Assembly (NCBI RefSeq): GCF_051014685.1 | Contig: NW_027478418.1 | Location: 310,001 to 374,000, forward strand | Direction of reading: 5' to 3' | Length of the DNA: 64,000 nucleotides | Source: Ptiloglossa arizonensis | Taxonomy: Eukaryota > Arthropoda > Insecta > Hymenoptera > Colletidae | Part shown: in pieces, positions 14,092-28,500 of the stretch | Numbering within the stretch: the stretch's first letter is position 1 | Layout of the letters: the number at the start of each line of letters is the position of its first letter | Made by a program: the position numbers and the translations under genes | Notes under the pieces: model-generated | Database searches by the model: none | What the model was told of the DNA's origin: nothing | Seen by the model: the letters and a program-made list of their open reading frames with translations, nothing else

Positions 14092-17000
14092 CAATAACTG
14101 GAATGGCCTAGGGGAAAAGTACACATACCCTTGTAATCGTGCGAGTTTCTACTTTCAGATGCAACAGGAATATCTCGAGTTCGTCATTCCGTTCGCGAGA
14201 TATGGGAGTTTGAAGTTAAGGAATGCTTGAGAAACAATCAAAATTTTCGCAAGTCTGATACTCGAAACCAATAACTGGAATGGCCTAGGGGAAAAGTACA
14301 CACACTATTGTAATCGGGCGAGATTCTACTTTCAGATGCAACAGGAATTAATGGAGTTCGTCAATCGGTTCGCGAGATATGGGTGTTTGAAGTTAAGGAA
14401 TGCTTGAGAAACCATCAAAATTTTCGGCGGTCTGATACTCGAAACCAATAACTGGCATGGCCTAAGGGAAAAGTACACACACCATTGTAATCGGGCGAGT
14501 TCCTACTTTCAGATGCAACAGGAATTTCTGGAGTTCGTCAATCCGTTCGCGAGATATGGGAGTTTGAAGTTAAGGAATTGTTGAGAAATCATCAAAATTT
14601 TCGCAATTCTGATACACGAAACCAATAACTACAAAGGCCTAGGGCAAAAACACACATACCTTTGTAATCGTGCGGGTTTCCACTCTCAGATGCAACAGGA
14701 ACTTCTCGAGTTCGTCAATCCGTTCGAGAGATATGGGTGTTTGAAGTTAAGGAATGGTTGAGAAACCATCGAAATTTTCGCAATTCTGATGCTAGAAACG
14801 AATAACTGGAATGGCCTAGGGGAAAAGTACACACACCATTCTGATCGGGCGAGGGTCTACTTTCAGATGCAACAGGAATTTCTGGAGTTCGTCAATCCGT
14901 TCGCGAGATATGAGAGTTTGAAGTTAAGGAATTGTTGAGAAACCATCAAAATTTTCGCAAGTCTGATACTCGAAACCAATAACTACAAAGGCCTAGGTGA
15001 AAAACACACATATCTTTGTAATCGGGCGAGTTTCTACTTTCAGATGCAACAGGAATTTCTCGAGTTCGTCAATCCGTTCGCGAGATATGGGAGTTTGAAG
15101 TTAAGGAATGGTTGAGAAACCCTCAAAATTTTCGCAAGTCTGACACTCGAAACCAATAACTACAAATGCCTAGGGGAAAAGTACACATACATTTGTAATC
15201 GGGCGAGATTCCACTTTCAGATGCAACAGGAATTTCTCGAGTTCGTCAATCCGTTCACGAGATATGGGAGTTTGAAGTTAAGGAATGGTTGAGAAACCAT
15301 CGAAATTTTCGCAATTCTGATGCTCGAAACGAATAACTGGAATGGCCTAGGGGCAAAGTACACACACCATTCTAATCGGGCGAGTCTCTACTTTCAGATG
15401 CAACAGGAATTTCTGGAGTTCGTCAAGCCGTTCGCGAGATATGGGAGTTTGAAGTTAAGGAATTCTTGAGAAACGATCAAAATTTTCGCAAGTCTGATAC
15501 ACGAAACCAATAAATACAAAGGCCTAGGGCAAAAACACACATACCTTTGTAATCGGGCGGGTTTCCACTCTCAGATGCAACAGGAACTTCTCGAGTTCGT
15601 CAATCCGTTCGCGAGATATGGGAGTTTGAAGTTAAGGATTGTTTGAGAAACCATCGAAATTTTCGCAATTCTGATGCCAGAAACGAATAACTGGAATGGC
15701 CTAGGGGAAAAGTACACACACCATTCTAATCGGGCGAGGGTCTACTTTCAGATGCAACAGGAATTTGTGGAGTTCGTCAATCCGTTCGCGAGATATGAGA
15801 GTTTGAAGTTATGGAATTGTTGAGAAACCATCAAAATTTTCGCAAGTCTGATACTCGAAACCAATAACTACAAAGGCCTAGGTGAAAAACACACATATCT
15901 TTGTAATCGGGCGAGTTTCTACTTTCAGATGCAACAGGAATTTCTCGAGTTCGTCAATCCGTTCGCGAGATATGGGAGTTTGAAGTTAAGGAATTCTTGA
16001 GAAACCATCAAAATTTCCGCAAGTCTGATACACGAAACCAATAACTACAAAGGCCTAGGGCAAAAACACACATACCTCTGTAATCGGGCGGGTTTCCACT
16101 GTCAGATGCAACAGGAACTTCTCGAGTTCGTCAATCCGTTCGCGAGGTATGGGAGTTTGAAGTTAAGGAATGGTTGAGAAACTATCAAAATTTTCGCAAG
16201 TCTGATACTCGAAACCAATAACTACAAAGGCCTAGGGGAAAAATACACACACCATTGTAATCGGGCGAGATTCTACTTTCAGATGCAACAGGAATTTCTG
16301 GAGTTCGTCAATCCGTTCGCGAGATATGGGAGTTTGAAGTTAAGGAATTGTTGAGAAACCATCAAAATTTTCGCAAGTCTGATACACGAAACCAATAACT
16401 ACAAAGGCCTAGGGCAAAAACACACATATCTTTGTAATCGGGCGAGTTTCTACTTTCAGATGCAACAGGAATTTCTCGAGTTCGTCAATCCGTTCGCGAG
16501 AAATGGGAGTTTGAAGTTAAGGAATGGTTGAGAAACTATCAAAATTTTCGCAAGTCTGATACTCGAAACCAATAACTACAAAGGCCTAGGTGAAAAACAC
16601 ACATATCTTTGTAATCGGGCTAGTTTCTACTTTCAGATGCAACAGGAATATCTCGAGTTCGTCAATCCGTTCGCGAGATAAGGGAGTTTGAAGTTAAGGA
16701 ATGCTTGACAAACCATGAAAATTTTCGCAAGTCTGATACTCGAAACCAGTAACTGGAATGGCCTAGGGGAAAAGTACACACACCATTGTAATCGGGCGAG
16801 ATTCTACTTTCAGATGCAACAGGAATTAATGGAGTTCGTCAATCCGTTCGCGAGATATGGGTGTTTGAAGTTAAGGAATGTTTGAGAAACCATCGAAATT
16901 TTCGCAATTCTGATGCTAGAAACGAATAACTGGAATGGCCTAGGGGAAAAGTACACACACCACTCTAATCGAGCGAGGTTCTACTTTCAGATGCAACAGG

Positions 17001-19160
17001 AATTTCTCGAGTTCGTCAATCCGTTCGCGTGATATGGGAGTTTGAAGATAAGGAGTGGTTGAGAAACCATCCAAATTTTCGCAAGTCTGATACTCGAAAC
17101 CAATAACTACAAAGGCCTAGGGGAAAAATACACACACCATTGTAATCGGGCGAGATTCTACTTTCAGATGCAACAGGAATTAATGGAGTTCGTCAATCCG
17201 TTCACGAGATATGGGAGTTTGAAGTTAAGGAATGGTTGAGAAACCATCGAAATTTTCGCAATTCTGATGCTCGAAACGAATAACTGGAATGGCCTAGGGG
17301 AAAAGTACACATACCCTTGTAATCGTGCGAGTTTCTACTTTCAGATGCAACAGGAATATCTCGAGTTCGTCATTCCGTTCGCGAGATATGGGAGTTTGAA
17401 GTTAAGGAATGCTTGAGAAACAATCAAAATTTTCGCAAGTCTGATACTCGAAACCAATAACTGGAATGGCCTAGGGGAAAAGTACACACACTATTGTAAT
17501 CGGGCGAGATTCTACTTTCAGATGCAACAGGAATTAATGGAGTTCGTCAATCGGTTCGCGAGATATGGGTGTTTGAAGTTAAGGAATGCTTGAGAAACCA
17601 TCAAAATTTTCGGCGGTCTGATACTCGAAACCAATAACTGGCATGGCCTAAGGGAAAAGTACACACACCATTGTAATCGGGCGAGTTCCTACTTTCAGAT
17701 GCAACAGGAATTTCTGGAGTTCGTCAATCCGTTCGCGAGATATGGGAGTTTGAAGTTAAGGAATTGTTGAGAAACCATCAAAATTTTCGCAATTCTGATA
17801 CACGAAACCAATAACTACAAAGGCCTAGGGCAAAAACACACATACCTTTGTAATCGTGCGGGTTTCCACTCTCAGATGCAACAGGAACTTCTCGAGTTCG
17901 TCAATCCGTTCGAGAGATATGGGTGTTTGAAGTTAAGGAATGGTTGAGAAACCATCGAAATTTTCGCAATTCTGATGCTAGAAACGAATAACTGGAATGG
18001 CCTAGGGGAAAAGTACACACACCATTCTGATCGGGCGAGGGTCTACTTTCAGATGCAACAGGAATTTCTGGAGTTCGTCAATCCGTTCGCGAGATATGAG
18101 AGTTTGAAGTTAAGGAATTGTTGAGAAACCATCAAAATTTTCGCAAGTCTGATACTCGAAACCAATAACTACAAAGGCCTAGGTGAAAAACACACATATC
18201 TTTGTAATCGGGCGAGTTTCTACTTTCAGATGCAACAGGAATTTCTCGAGTTCGTCAATCCGTTCGCGAGATATGGGAGTTTGAAGTTAAGGAATGGTTG
18301 AGAAACCCTCAAAATTTTCGCAAGTCTGACACTCGAAACCAATAACTACAAATGCCTAGGGGAAAAGTACACATACATTTGTAATCGGGCGAGATTCCAC
18401 TTTCAGATGCAACAGGAATTTCTCGAGTTCGTCAATCCGTTCACGAGATATGGGAGTTTGAAGTTAAGGAATAGTTGAGAAACCATCGAAATTTTCGCAA
18501 TTCTGATGCTCGAAACGAATAACTGGAATGGCCTAGGGGCAAAGTACACACACCATTCTAATCGGGCGAGTCTCTACTTTCAGATGCAACAGGAATTTCT
18601 GGAGTTCGTCAAGCCGTTCGCGAGATATGGGAGTTTGAAGTTAAGGAATTCTTGAGAAACGATCAAAATTTTCGCAAGTCTGATACACGAAACCAATAAA
18701 TACAAAGGCCTAGGGCAAAAACACACATACCTTTGTAATCGGGCGGGTTTCCACTCTCAGATGCAACAGGAACTTCTCGAGTTCGTCAATCCGTTCGGGA
18801 GATATGAGAGTTTGAAGTTATGGAATTGTTGAGAAACCATCAAAATTTTCGCAAGTCTGATACTCGAAACCAATAACTACAAAGGCCTAGGTGAAAAACA
18901 CACATATCTTTGTAATCGGGCGAGTTTCTACTTTCAGATGCAACAGGAATTTCTCGAGTTCGTCAATCCGTTCGCGAGATATGGGAGTTTGAAGTTAAGG
19001 AATTCTTGAGAAACCATCAAAATTTCCGCAAGTCTGATACACGAAACCAATAACTACAAAGGCCTAGGGCAAAAACACACATACCTCTGTAATCGGGCGG
19101 GTTTCCACTCTCAGATGCAACAGGAACTTCTCGAGTTCGTCAATCCGTTCGCGAGGTATG
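14092..19160 (+). repeat. HOR pair, 18- then 17-monomer offset
   Basis: About 14,092-16,150 is repeated at about 17,278-19,160. ACACATACCC at 14,121 recurs at 17,307, an offset of 3,186 bp (18 monomers); the CAATAAATACAAAGG variant near 15,510 recurs near 18,695 at the same offset. Past about 15,600 the offset is 3,009 bp (17 monomers): AAATTTCCGC at 16,011 recurs at 19,020. One monomer of copy 1 (about 15,610-15,786, with GAAGTTAAGGATTG) is missing from copy 2, where the join at about 18,787-18,800 carries the unusual TTCGGGAGATATGAG. The spacer at about 16,150-17,277 is a GAGATAAGGG module like those at 7,294 and 26,588. Confidence 0.8.
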
Positions 19161-22100
19161 GGAGTTTGAAGTTAAGTAATGTTTGAGAAACCATCGAAAT
19201 TTTCGCAATTCTGATGCTAGAAACGAATAACTGGAATGGCCTAGGGGAAAAGTACACACACCATTCTAATCGGGCGAGGGTCTACTTTCAGATGCAACAG
19301 GAATTTCTGGAGTTCGTCAATCCGTTCGCGAGATATGGGAGTTTGAAGTTAAGGAATTGTTGAAAAACCATCAAAATTTTCGCAAGTCTGATACTCGAAA
19401 CCAATAACTACAAAGGCCTAGGTGAAAAACACACATACCTTTGCAATCGGGCGGGTTTCCACTCTCAGATGCAACAGGAACTTCTCGAGTTCGTCAATCG
19501 GTTCGCGAGGTATGGGAGTTTGAAGTTAAGGAATGGTTGAGAAACTATCAAAATTTTCGCAAGTCTGATACTCGAAACCAATAACTACAAAGGCCTAGGG
19601 GAAAAATACACACACCATTGTAATCGGGCGAGATTCTACTTTCAGATGCAACAGGAATTTCTGGAGTTCGTCAATCCGTTCGCGAGATATGGGAGTTTGA
19701 AGTTAAGGAATTGTTGAGAAACCATCAAAATTTTCGCAAGTCTGATACACGAAACCAATAACTACAAAGGCCTAGGGCAAAAACACACATATCTTTGTAA
19801 TCGGGCGGGTTTCCACTCTCAGATGCAACAGGAACTTCTCGAGTTCGTCAATCCGTTCGCGAGGTATGGGAGTTTGAAGTTAAGTAATGTTTGAGAAACC
19901 ATCGAAATTTTCGCAATTCTGATGCTAGAAACGAATAACTGGAATGGCCTAGGGGAAAAGTACACACACCATTCTAATCGGGCGAGTCTCTACTTTCAGA
20001 TGCAACAGGAATTTCTGGAGTTCGTCAAGCCGTTCGCGAGATATGGGAGTTTGAAGTTAAGGAATTCTTGAGAAACGATCAAAATTTTCGCAAGTCTGAT
20101 ACACGAAACCAATAACTACAAAGGCCTAGGGCAAAAACACACATACCTTTGTAATCGGGCGGGTTTCCACTCTCAGATGCAACAGGAACTTCTCGAGTTC
20201 GTCAATCCGTTCGAGAGATATGGGTGTTTGAAGTTAAGGAATGGTTGAGAAACCATCGAAATTTTCGCAATTCTGATGCTAGAAACGAATAACTGGAATG
20301 GCCTAGGGGAAAAGTACACACACCATTCTGATCGGGCGAGGGTCTACTTTCTGATGCAACAGGAATTTCTGGAGTTCGTCAATCCGTTCGCGAGATATGA
20401 GAGTTTGAAGTTAAGGAATTGTTGAGAAACCATCAAAATTTTCGCAAGTCTGATACTCGAAACCAATAACTACAAAGGCCTAGGTGAAAAACACACATAT
20501 CTTTGTAATCGGGCGAGTTTCTACTTTCAGATGCAACAGGAATTTCTCGAGTTCGTCAATCCGTTCGCGAGATATGGGAGTTTGAAGTTAAGGAATGGTT
20601 GAGAAACCCTCAAAATTTTCGCAAGTCTGACACTCGAAACCAATAACTACAAATGCCTAGGGGAAAAGTACACATACATTTGTAATCGGGCGAGATTCCA
20701 CTTTCAGATGCAACAGGAATTTCTCGAGTTCGTCAATCCGTTCACGAGATATGGGAGTTTGAAGTGAAGGAATGGTTGAGAAACCATCGAAATTTTCGCA
20801 ATTCTGATGCTCGAAACGAATAACTGGAATGGCCTAGGGGCAAAGTACACACAACATTCTAATCGGGCGAGTCTCTACTTTCAGATGCAACAGGAATTTC
20901 TGGAGTTCGTCAAGCCGTTCGCGAAATATGGGAGTTTGAAGTTAAGGAATTCTTGAGAAACGATCAAAATTTTCGCAAGTCTGATACTCGAAACCAATAA
21001 CTACAAAGGCCTAGGTGAAAAACACACATATCTTTGTAATCGGGCGAGTTTCTACTTTCAGATGCAACAGGAATTTCTCGAGTTCGTCAATCCGTTCGCG
21101 AGATATGGGAGTTTGAAGTTAAGGAATTCTTGAGAAACCATCAAAATTTCCGCAAGTCTGATACACGAAACCAATAACTACAAAGGCCTAGGGCAAAAAC
21201 ACACATACCTCTGTAATCGGGCGGGTTTCCACTCTCAGATGCAACAGGAACTTCTCGAGTTCGTCAATCCGTTCGCGAGGTATGGGAGTTTGAAGTTAAG
21301 TAATGTTTGAGAAACCATCGAAATTTTCGCAATTCTGATGCTAGAAACGAATAACTGGAATGGCCTAGGGGAAAAGTACACACACCATTCTAATCGGGCG
21401 AGGGTCTACTTTCAGATGCAACAGGAATTTCTGGAGTTCGTCAATCCGTTCGCGAGATATGGGAGTTTGAAGTTAAGGAATTGTTGAGAAACCATCAAAA
21501 TTTTCGCAAGTCTGATACTCGAAACCAATAACTACAAAGGCCTAGGTGAAAAACACACATACCTTTGCAATCGGGCGGGTTTCCACTCTCAGATGCAACA
21601 GGAACTTCTCGAGTTCGTCAATCGGTTCGCGAGGTATGGGAGTTTGAAGTTAAGGAATGGTTGAGAAACTATCAAAATTTTCGCAAGTCTGATACTCGAA
21701 ACCAATAACTACAAAGGCCTAGGGGAAAAATACACACACCATTGTAATCGGGCGAGATTCTACTTTCAGATGCAACAGGAATTTCTGGAGTTCGTCAATC
21801 CGTTCGCGAGATATGGGAGTTTGAAGTTAAGGAATTGTTGAGAAACCATCAAAATTTTCGCAAGTCTGATACACGAAACCAATAACTACAAAGGCCTAGG
21901 GCAAAAACACACATATCTTTGTAATCGGGCGGGTTTCCACTCTCAGATGCAACAGGAACTTCTCGAGTTCGTCAATCCGTTCGCGAGGTATGGGAGTTTG
22001 AAGTTAAGTAATGTTTGAGAAACCATCGAAATTTTCGCAATTCTGATGCTAGAAACGAATAACTGGAATGGCCTAGGGGAAAAGTACACACACCATTCTA

Positions 22101-23124
22101 ATCGGGCGAGTCTCTACTTTCAGATGCAACAGGAATTTCTGGAGTTCGTCAAGCCGTTCGCGAGATATGGGAGTTTGAAGTTAAGGAATTCTTGAGAAAC
22201 GATCAAAATTTTCGCAAGTCTGATACACGAAACCAATAACTACAAAGGCCTAGGGCAAAAACACACATACCTTTGTAATCGGGCGGGTTTCCACTCTCAG
22301 ATGCAACAGGAACTTCTCGAGTTCGTCAATCCGTTCGAGAGATATGGGTGTTTGAAGTTAAGGAATGGTTGAGAAACCATCGAAATTTTCGCAATTCTGA
22401 TGCTAGAAACGAATAACTGGAATGGCCTAGGGGAAAAGTACACACACCATTCTGATCGGGCGAGGGTCTACTTTCTGATGCAACAGGAATTTCTGGAGTT
22501 CGTCAATCCGTTCGCGAGATATGAGAGTTTGAAGTTAAGGAATTGTTGAGAAACCATCAAAATTTTCGCAAGTCTGATACTCGAAACCAATAACTACAAA
22601 GGCCTAGGTGAAAAACACACATATCTTTGTAATCGGGCGAGTTTCTACTTTCAGATGCAACAGGAATTTCTCGAGTTCGTCAAGCCGTTCGCGAGATATG
22701 GGAGTTTGAAGTTAAGGAATGGTTGAGAAACCCTCAAAATTTTCGCAAGTCTGACACTCGAAACCAATAACTACAAATGCCTAGGGGAAAAGTACACATA
22801 CATTTGTAATCGGGCGAGATTCCACTTTCAGATGCAACAGGAATTTCTCGAGTTCGTCAATCCGTTCACGAGATATGGGAGTTTGAAGTGAAGGAATGGT
22901 TGAGAAACCATCGAAATTTTCGCAATTCTGATGCTCGAAACGAATAACTGGAATGGCCTAGGGGCAAAGTACACACAACATTCTAATCGGGCGAGTCTCT
23001 ACTTTCAGATGCAACAGGAATTTCTGGAGTTCGTCAAGCCGTTCGCGAAATATGGGAGTTTGAAGTTAAGGAATTCTTGAGAAACGATCAAAATTTTCGC
23101 AAGTCTGATACTCGAAACCAATAA
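18846..23124 (+). repeat. Tandem 12-monomer HOR duplication
   Basis: About 18,846-20,969 is repeated immediately at 20,970-23,093, with similarity continuing to about 23,124; the offset is 2,124 bp (12 monomers). Rare variants pair exactly: GTTAAGTAAT at 19,171 and 21,295, TTTCTGATGCAAC at about 20,348 and 22,472, GAAGTGAAGG near 20,761 and 22,885, and ACACAACATTC near 20,849 and 22,973. One clear mismatch is GTCAATCCG near 20,563 against GTCAAGCCG near 22,680. The copies are nearly identical, so the duplication is young. The left end overlaps the previous pair, showing that duplications are layered. Confidence 0.88.
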
Positions 23125-25575
23125 CTGGAATGGCCTAGGGGAAAAGTACACACACCATTGTAATCGGGCGAGATTCTACTTTCAGATGCAACAGGAATTT
23201 CTCGAGTTCGTCAATCCGTTCGAGAGATATGGGTGTTTGAAGTTAAGGAATGGTTGAGAAACCATCGAAATTTTCGCAATTCTAATGCTAGAAACGAATA
23301 ACTGGAATGGCCTAGGGGAAAAGTACACACACCATTCTAATCGGGCGAGGGTCTACTTTCAGATGCAACAGGAATTTGTGGAGTTCGTCAATCCGTTCGC
23401 GAGATATGAGAGTTTGAAGTTATGGAATTGTTGAGAAACCATCAAAATTTTCGCAAGTCTGATACTCGAAACCAATAACTACAAAGGCCTAGGTGAAAAA
23501 CACATATATCTTTGTAATCGGGCGAGTTTCTACTTTCAGATGCAACAGGAATTTCTCGAGTTCGTCAATCCGTTCGCGAGATATGGGAGTTTGAAGTTAA
23601 GGAATTCTTGAGAAACCATCAAAATTTTCGCAAGTCTGATACACGAAACCAATAACTACAAAGGCCTAGGGCAAAAACACACATACCTCTGTAATCGGGC
23701 GGGTTTCCACTCTCAGATGCAACAGGAACTTCTCGAGTTCGTCAATCCGTTCGCGAGGTATGGGAGTTTGAAGTTAAGTAATGTTTGAGAAACCATCGAA
23801 ATTTTCGCAATTCTGATGCTAGAAACGAATAACTGGAATGGCCTAGGGGAAAAGTACACACACCATTCTAATCGGGCGAGGGTCTACTTTCAGATGCAAC
23901 AGGAATTTCTGGAGTTCGTCAATCCGTTCGCGAGATATGGGAGTTTGAAGTTAAGGAATTGTTGAGAAACCATCAAAATTTTCGCAAGTCTGATACTCGA
24001 AACCAATAACTACAAAGGCCTAGGTGAAAAACACACATACCTTTGCAATCGGGCGGGTTTCCACTCTCAGATGCAACAGGAACTTCTCGAGTTCGTCAAT
24101 CCGTTCGCGAGGTATGGGAGTTTGAAGTTAAGGAATGGTTGAGAAACTATCAAAATTTTCGCAAGTCTGATACTCGAAACCAATAACTACAAAGGCCTAG
24201 GGGAAAAATACACACACCATTGTAATCGGGCGAGATTCTACTTTCAGATGCAACAGGAATTTCTGGAGTTCGTCAATCCGTTCGCGAGATATGGGAGTTT
24301 GAAGTTAAGGAATTGTTGAGAAACCATCAAAATTTTCGCAAGTCTGATACACGAAACCAATAACTACAAAGGCCTAGGGCAAAAACACACATATCTTTGT
24401 AATCGGGCGAGATTCTACTTTCAGATGCAACAGGAATTTCTCGAGTTCGTCAATCCGTTCGCGAGAAATGGGAGTTTGAAGTTAAGGAATGGTTGAGAAA
24501 CTATCAAAATTTTCGCAAGTCTGATACTCGAAACCAATAACTACAAAGGCCTAGGTGAAAAACACACATATCTTTGTAATCGGGCTAGTTTCTACTTTCA
24601 GATGCAACAGGAATATCTCGAGTTCGTCAATCCGTTCGCGAGATAAGGGAGTTTGAAGTTAAGGAATGCTTGACAAACCATGAAAATTTTCGCAAATCTG
24701 ATACTCGAAACCAATAACTGGAATGGCCTAGGGGAAATGTACACACACCATTCTAATCGGGCGAGATTCTACTTTCAGATGCAACAGGAATTAATGGAGT
24801 TCGTCAATCCGTTCGCGAGATATGGGTGTTTGAAGTTAAGGAATGGTTGAGAAACCATCGAAATTTTCGCAATTCTGATGCTCGAAACGAATAACTGGAA
24901 TGGCCTAGGGGCAAAGTACACACGCCATTCTAATCGGGCGAGTCTCTACTTTCAGATGCAACAGGAATTTCTGGAGTTCGTCAAGCCGTTCGCGAGATAT
25001 GGGAGTTTGAAGTTAAGGAATTCTTGAGAAACGATCAAAATTTTCGCAAGTCTGATACACGAAACCAATAACTACAAAGGCCTAGGGCAAAAACACACAT
25101 ACCTTTGTAATCGGGCGGGTTTCCACTCTCAGATGCAACAGGAACTTCTCGAGTTCGTCAATCCGTTCGCGAGATATGGGAGTTTGAAGCTAAGGAATGT
25201 TTGAGAAACCATCGAAATTTTCGCAATTCTGATGCCAGAAACGAATAACTGGAATGGCCTAGGGGAAAAGTACACACACCATTCTAATCGGGCGAGGGTC
25301 TACTTTCAGATGCAACAGGAATTTGTGGAGTTCGTCAATCCGTTCGCGAGATATGAGAGTTTGAAGTTATGGAATTGTTGAGAAACCATCAAAATTTTCG
25401 CAAGTCTGATACTCGAAACCAATAACTACAAAGGCCTAGGTGAAAAACACACATATCTTTGTAATCGGGCGAGTTTCTACTTTCAGATGCAACAGGAATT
25501 TCTCGAGTTCGTCAATCCGTTCGCGAGATATGGGAGTTTGAAGTTAAGGAATTCTTGAGAAACCATCAAAATTTC
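23124..25575 (+). repeat. Family A bridge segment
   Basis: About fourteen A monomers join the 12-monomer and 20-monomer duplications. The left part repeats about 2,941-3,325 (shared GAATTTGTGG at 3,187 and 23,364; GTTATGGAATTG near 3,241 and 23,418). The right part carries an abbreviated GAGATAAGGG module at 24,640, in which the CACTCTAATCGAGCG monomer is absent. GTTATGGAATTG occurs again near 25,366, eleven monomers after 23,418. Only satellite sequence is present. Confidence 0.68.
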
Positions 25576-28500
25576 CGCAAGTCTGATACACGAAACCAAT
25601 AACTACAAAGGCCTAGGGCAAAAACACAGATACCTTTGTAATCGGGCGGGTTTCCACTCTCAGATGCAACAGGAACTTCTCGAGTTCGTCAATCCGTTCG
25701 CGAGGTATGGGAGTTTGAAGTTAAGTAATGTTTGAGAAACCATCGAAATTTTCGCAACTCTGATGCTAGAAACGAATAACTGGAATGGCCTAGGGGAAAA
25801 GTACACACACCATTCTAATCGGGCGAGGGTCTACTTTCAGATGCAACAGGAATTTCTGGAGTTCGTCAATCCGTTCGCGCGATATGGGAGTTTGAAGTTA
25901 AGGAATTGTTGAGAAACCATCAAAATTTTCGCAAGTCTGATACTCGAAACCAATAACTACAAAGGCCTAGGTGAAAAACACACATACCTTTGCAATCGGG
26001 CTGGTTTCCACTCTCAGATGCAACAGGAACTTCTCGAGTTCGTCAATCCGTTCGCGAGGTATGGGAGTTTGAAGTTAAGGAATGGTTGAGAAACTATCAA
26101 AATTTTCGCAAGTCTGATACTCGAAACCAATAACTACAAAGGCCTAGGTGAAAAACACACATATCTTTGTAATCGGGCGAGTTTCTACTTTCAGATGCAA
26201 CAGGAATTTCTGGAGTTCGTCAATCCGTTCGCGAGATATGGGAGTTTGAAGTTAAGGAATTGTTGAGAAACCATCAAAATTTTCGCAAGTCTGATACACG
26301 AAACCAATAACTACAAAGGCCTAGGGCAAAAACACACATATCTTTGTAATCGGGCGAGTTTCTACTTTCAGATGCAACAGGAATTTCTCGAGTTCGTCAA
26401 TCCGTTCGCGAGAAATGGGAGTTTGAAGTTAAGGAATGGTTGAGAAACTATCAAAATTTTCGCAAGTCTGATACTCGAAACCAATAACTACAAAGGCCTA
26501 GGTGAAAAACACACATATCTTTGTAATCGGGCTAGTTTCTACATTCAGATGCAACAGGAATATCTCGAGTTCGTCAATCCGTTCGCGAGATAAGGGAGTT
26601 AGAAGTTAAGGAATGCTTGACAAACCATGAAAATTTTCGCAAGTCTGATACTCGAAACCAGTAACTGGAATGGCCTAGGGGAAAAGTACACACACCATTG
26701 TAATCGGGCGAGATTCTACTTTCAGATGCAACAGGAATTAATGGAGTTCGTCAATCCGTTCGCGAGATATGGGTGTTTGAAGTTAAGGAATGTTTGAGAA
26801 ACCATCGAAATTTTCGCAATTCTGATGCTAGAAACGAATAACTGGAATGGCCTAGGGGAAAAGTACACACACCACTCTAATCGAGCGAGGTTCTACTTTC
26901 AGATGCAACAGGAATTTCTCGAGTTCGTCAATCCGTTCGCGTGATATGGGAGTTTGAAGATAAGAAGTGGTTGAGAAACCATCCAAATTTTCGCAAGTCT
27001 GATACTCGAAACCAATAACTACAAAGGCCTAGGGGAAAAATACACACACCATTGTAATCGGGCGAGATTCTACTTTCAGATGCAACAGGAATTAATGGAG
27101 TTCGTCAATCCGTTCACGAGATATGGGAGTTTGAAGTTAAGGAATGGTTAAGAAACCATCGAAATTTTCGCAATTCTGATGCTCGAAACGAATAACAGGA
27201 ATGGCCTAGGGGCAAAGTACACACACCATTCTAATCGGGCGAGTCTCTACTTTCAGATGCAACAGGAATTTCTGGAGTTCGTCAAGCCGTTCGCGAGATA
27301 TGGGAGTTTGAAGTTAAGGAATTCTTGAGAAACGATCAAAATTTTCGCAAGTCTGATACACGAAACCAATAACTACAAAGGCCTAGGGCAAAAACACACA
27401 TACCTTTGTAATCGGGCGGGTTTCCACTCTCAGATGCAACAGGAACTTCTCGAGTTCGTCAATCCGTTCGCGAGATATGGGAGTTTGAAGTTAAGGAATG
27501 TTTGAGAAACCATCGAAATTTTCGCAATTCTGATGCCAGAAACGAATAACTGGAATGGCCTAGGGGAAAAGTACACACACCACTCTAATCGGGCGAGGGT
27601 CTACTTTCAGATGCAACAGGAATTTCTGGAGTTCGTCAATCCGTTCGCGAGATATGGGAGTTTGAAGTTAAGGAATTGTTGAGAAACCATCAAAATTTTC
27701 GCAAGTCTGATACACGAAACCAATAACTACAAAGGCCTATAGCAAAAACACACATATCTTTGTAATCGGGCGAGTTTCTACTTTCAGATGCAACAGGAAT
27801 TTCTCGAGTTCGTCAATCCATTCGCGAGAAATGGGAGTTTGAAGTTAAGGAATGGTTGAGAATCTATCAAAATTTTCGCAAGTCTGATACTCGAAACCAA
27901 TAACTGGAATGGCCTAGGGGAAAAGTACACACACCATTGTAATCGGGCGAGATTCTACTTTCAGATGCAACAGGAATTTCTCGAGTTCGTCAATCCGTTC
28001 GCGAGAAATGGGAGTTTGAAGTTAAGGAATGGTAGAGAAACTATCAAAATTTTCGCAAGACTGATACCCGAAACCAATAACTACAAAGGCCTAGGTGAAA
28101 AACACACATATCATTGTAATCGGGCGAGTTTCTGCTTTCAGATGCTACAGGAATTTCTCGATTTCGTCAATCCGTTCGCGAGATATGGGAGTTTGAAGTT
28201 AAGGAATGCTTGAGAAACCATGAAAATTTTCGGCGGTCTGATACTCGAAACCAATAACTGGAATGACCTAGGGGAAAAGTACACACACCATTGTAATCGG
28301 GCGAGTTTCCACTTTTAGATGCAACAGGAATTTCTCGAGTTCGTCAATCCGTTCGCGAGATATGGGAGTTTGAAGTTAAGGAATGGTTGAGAAACCATCC
28401 AAATTTTCGCAAGTCTGATACTCGAAACCAATAACTACAAAGGCCTAGGGGAAAAATACACATACCGTTGTAATCGGGCGAGATTCTACTTTCAGATGCA

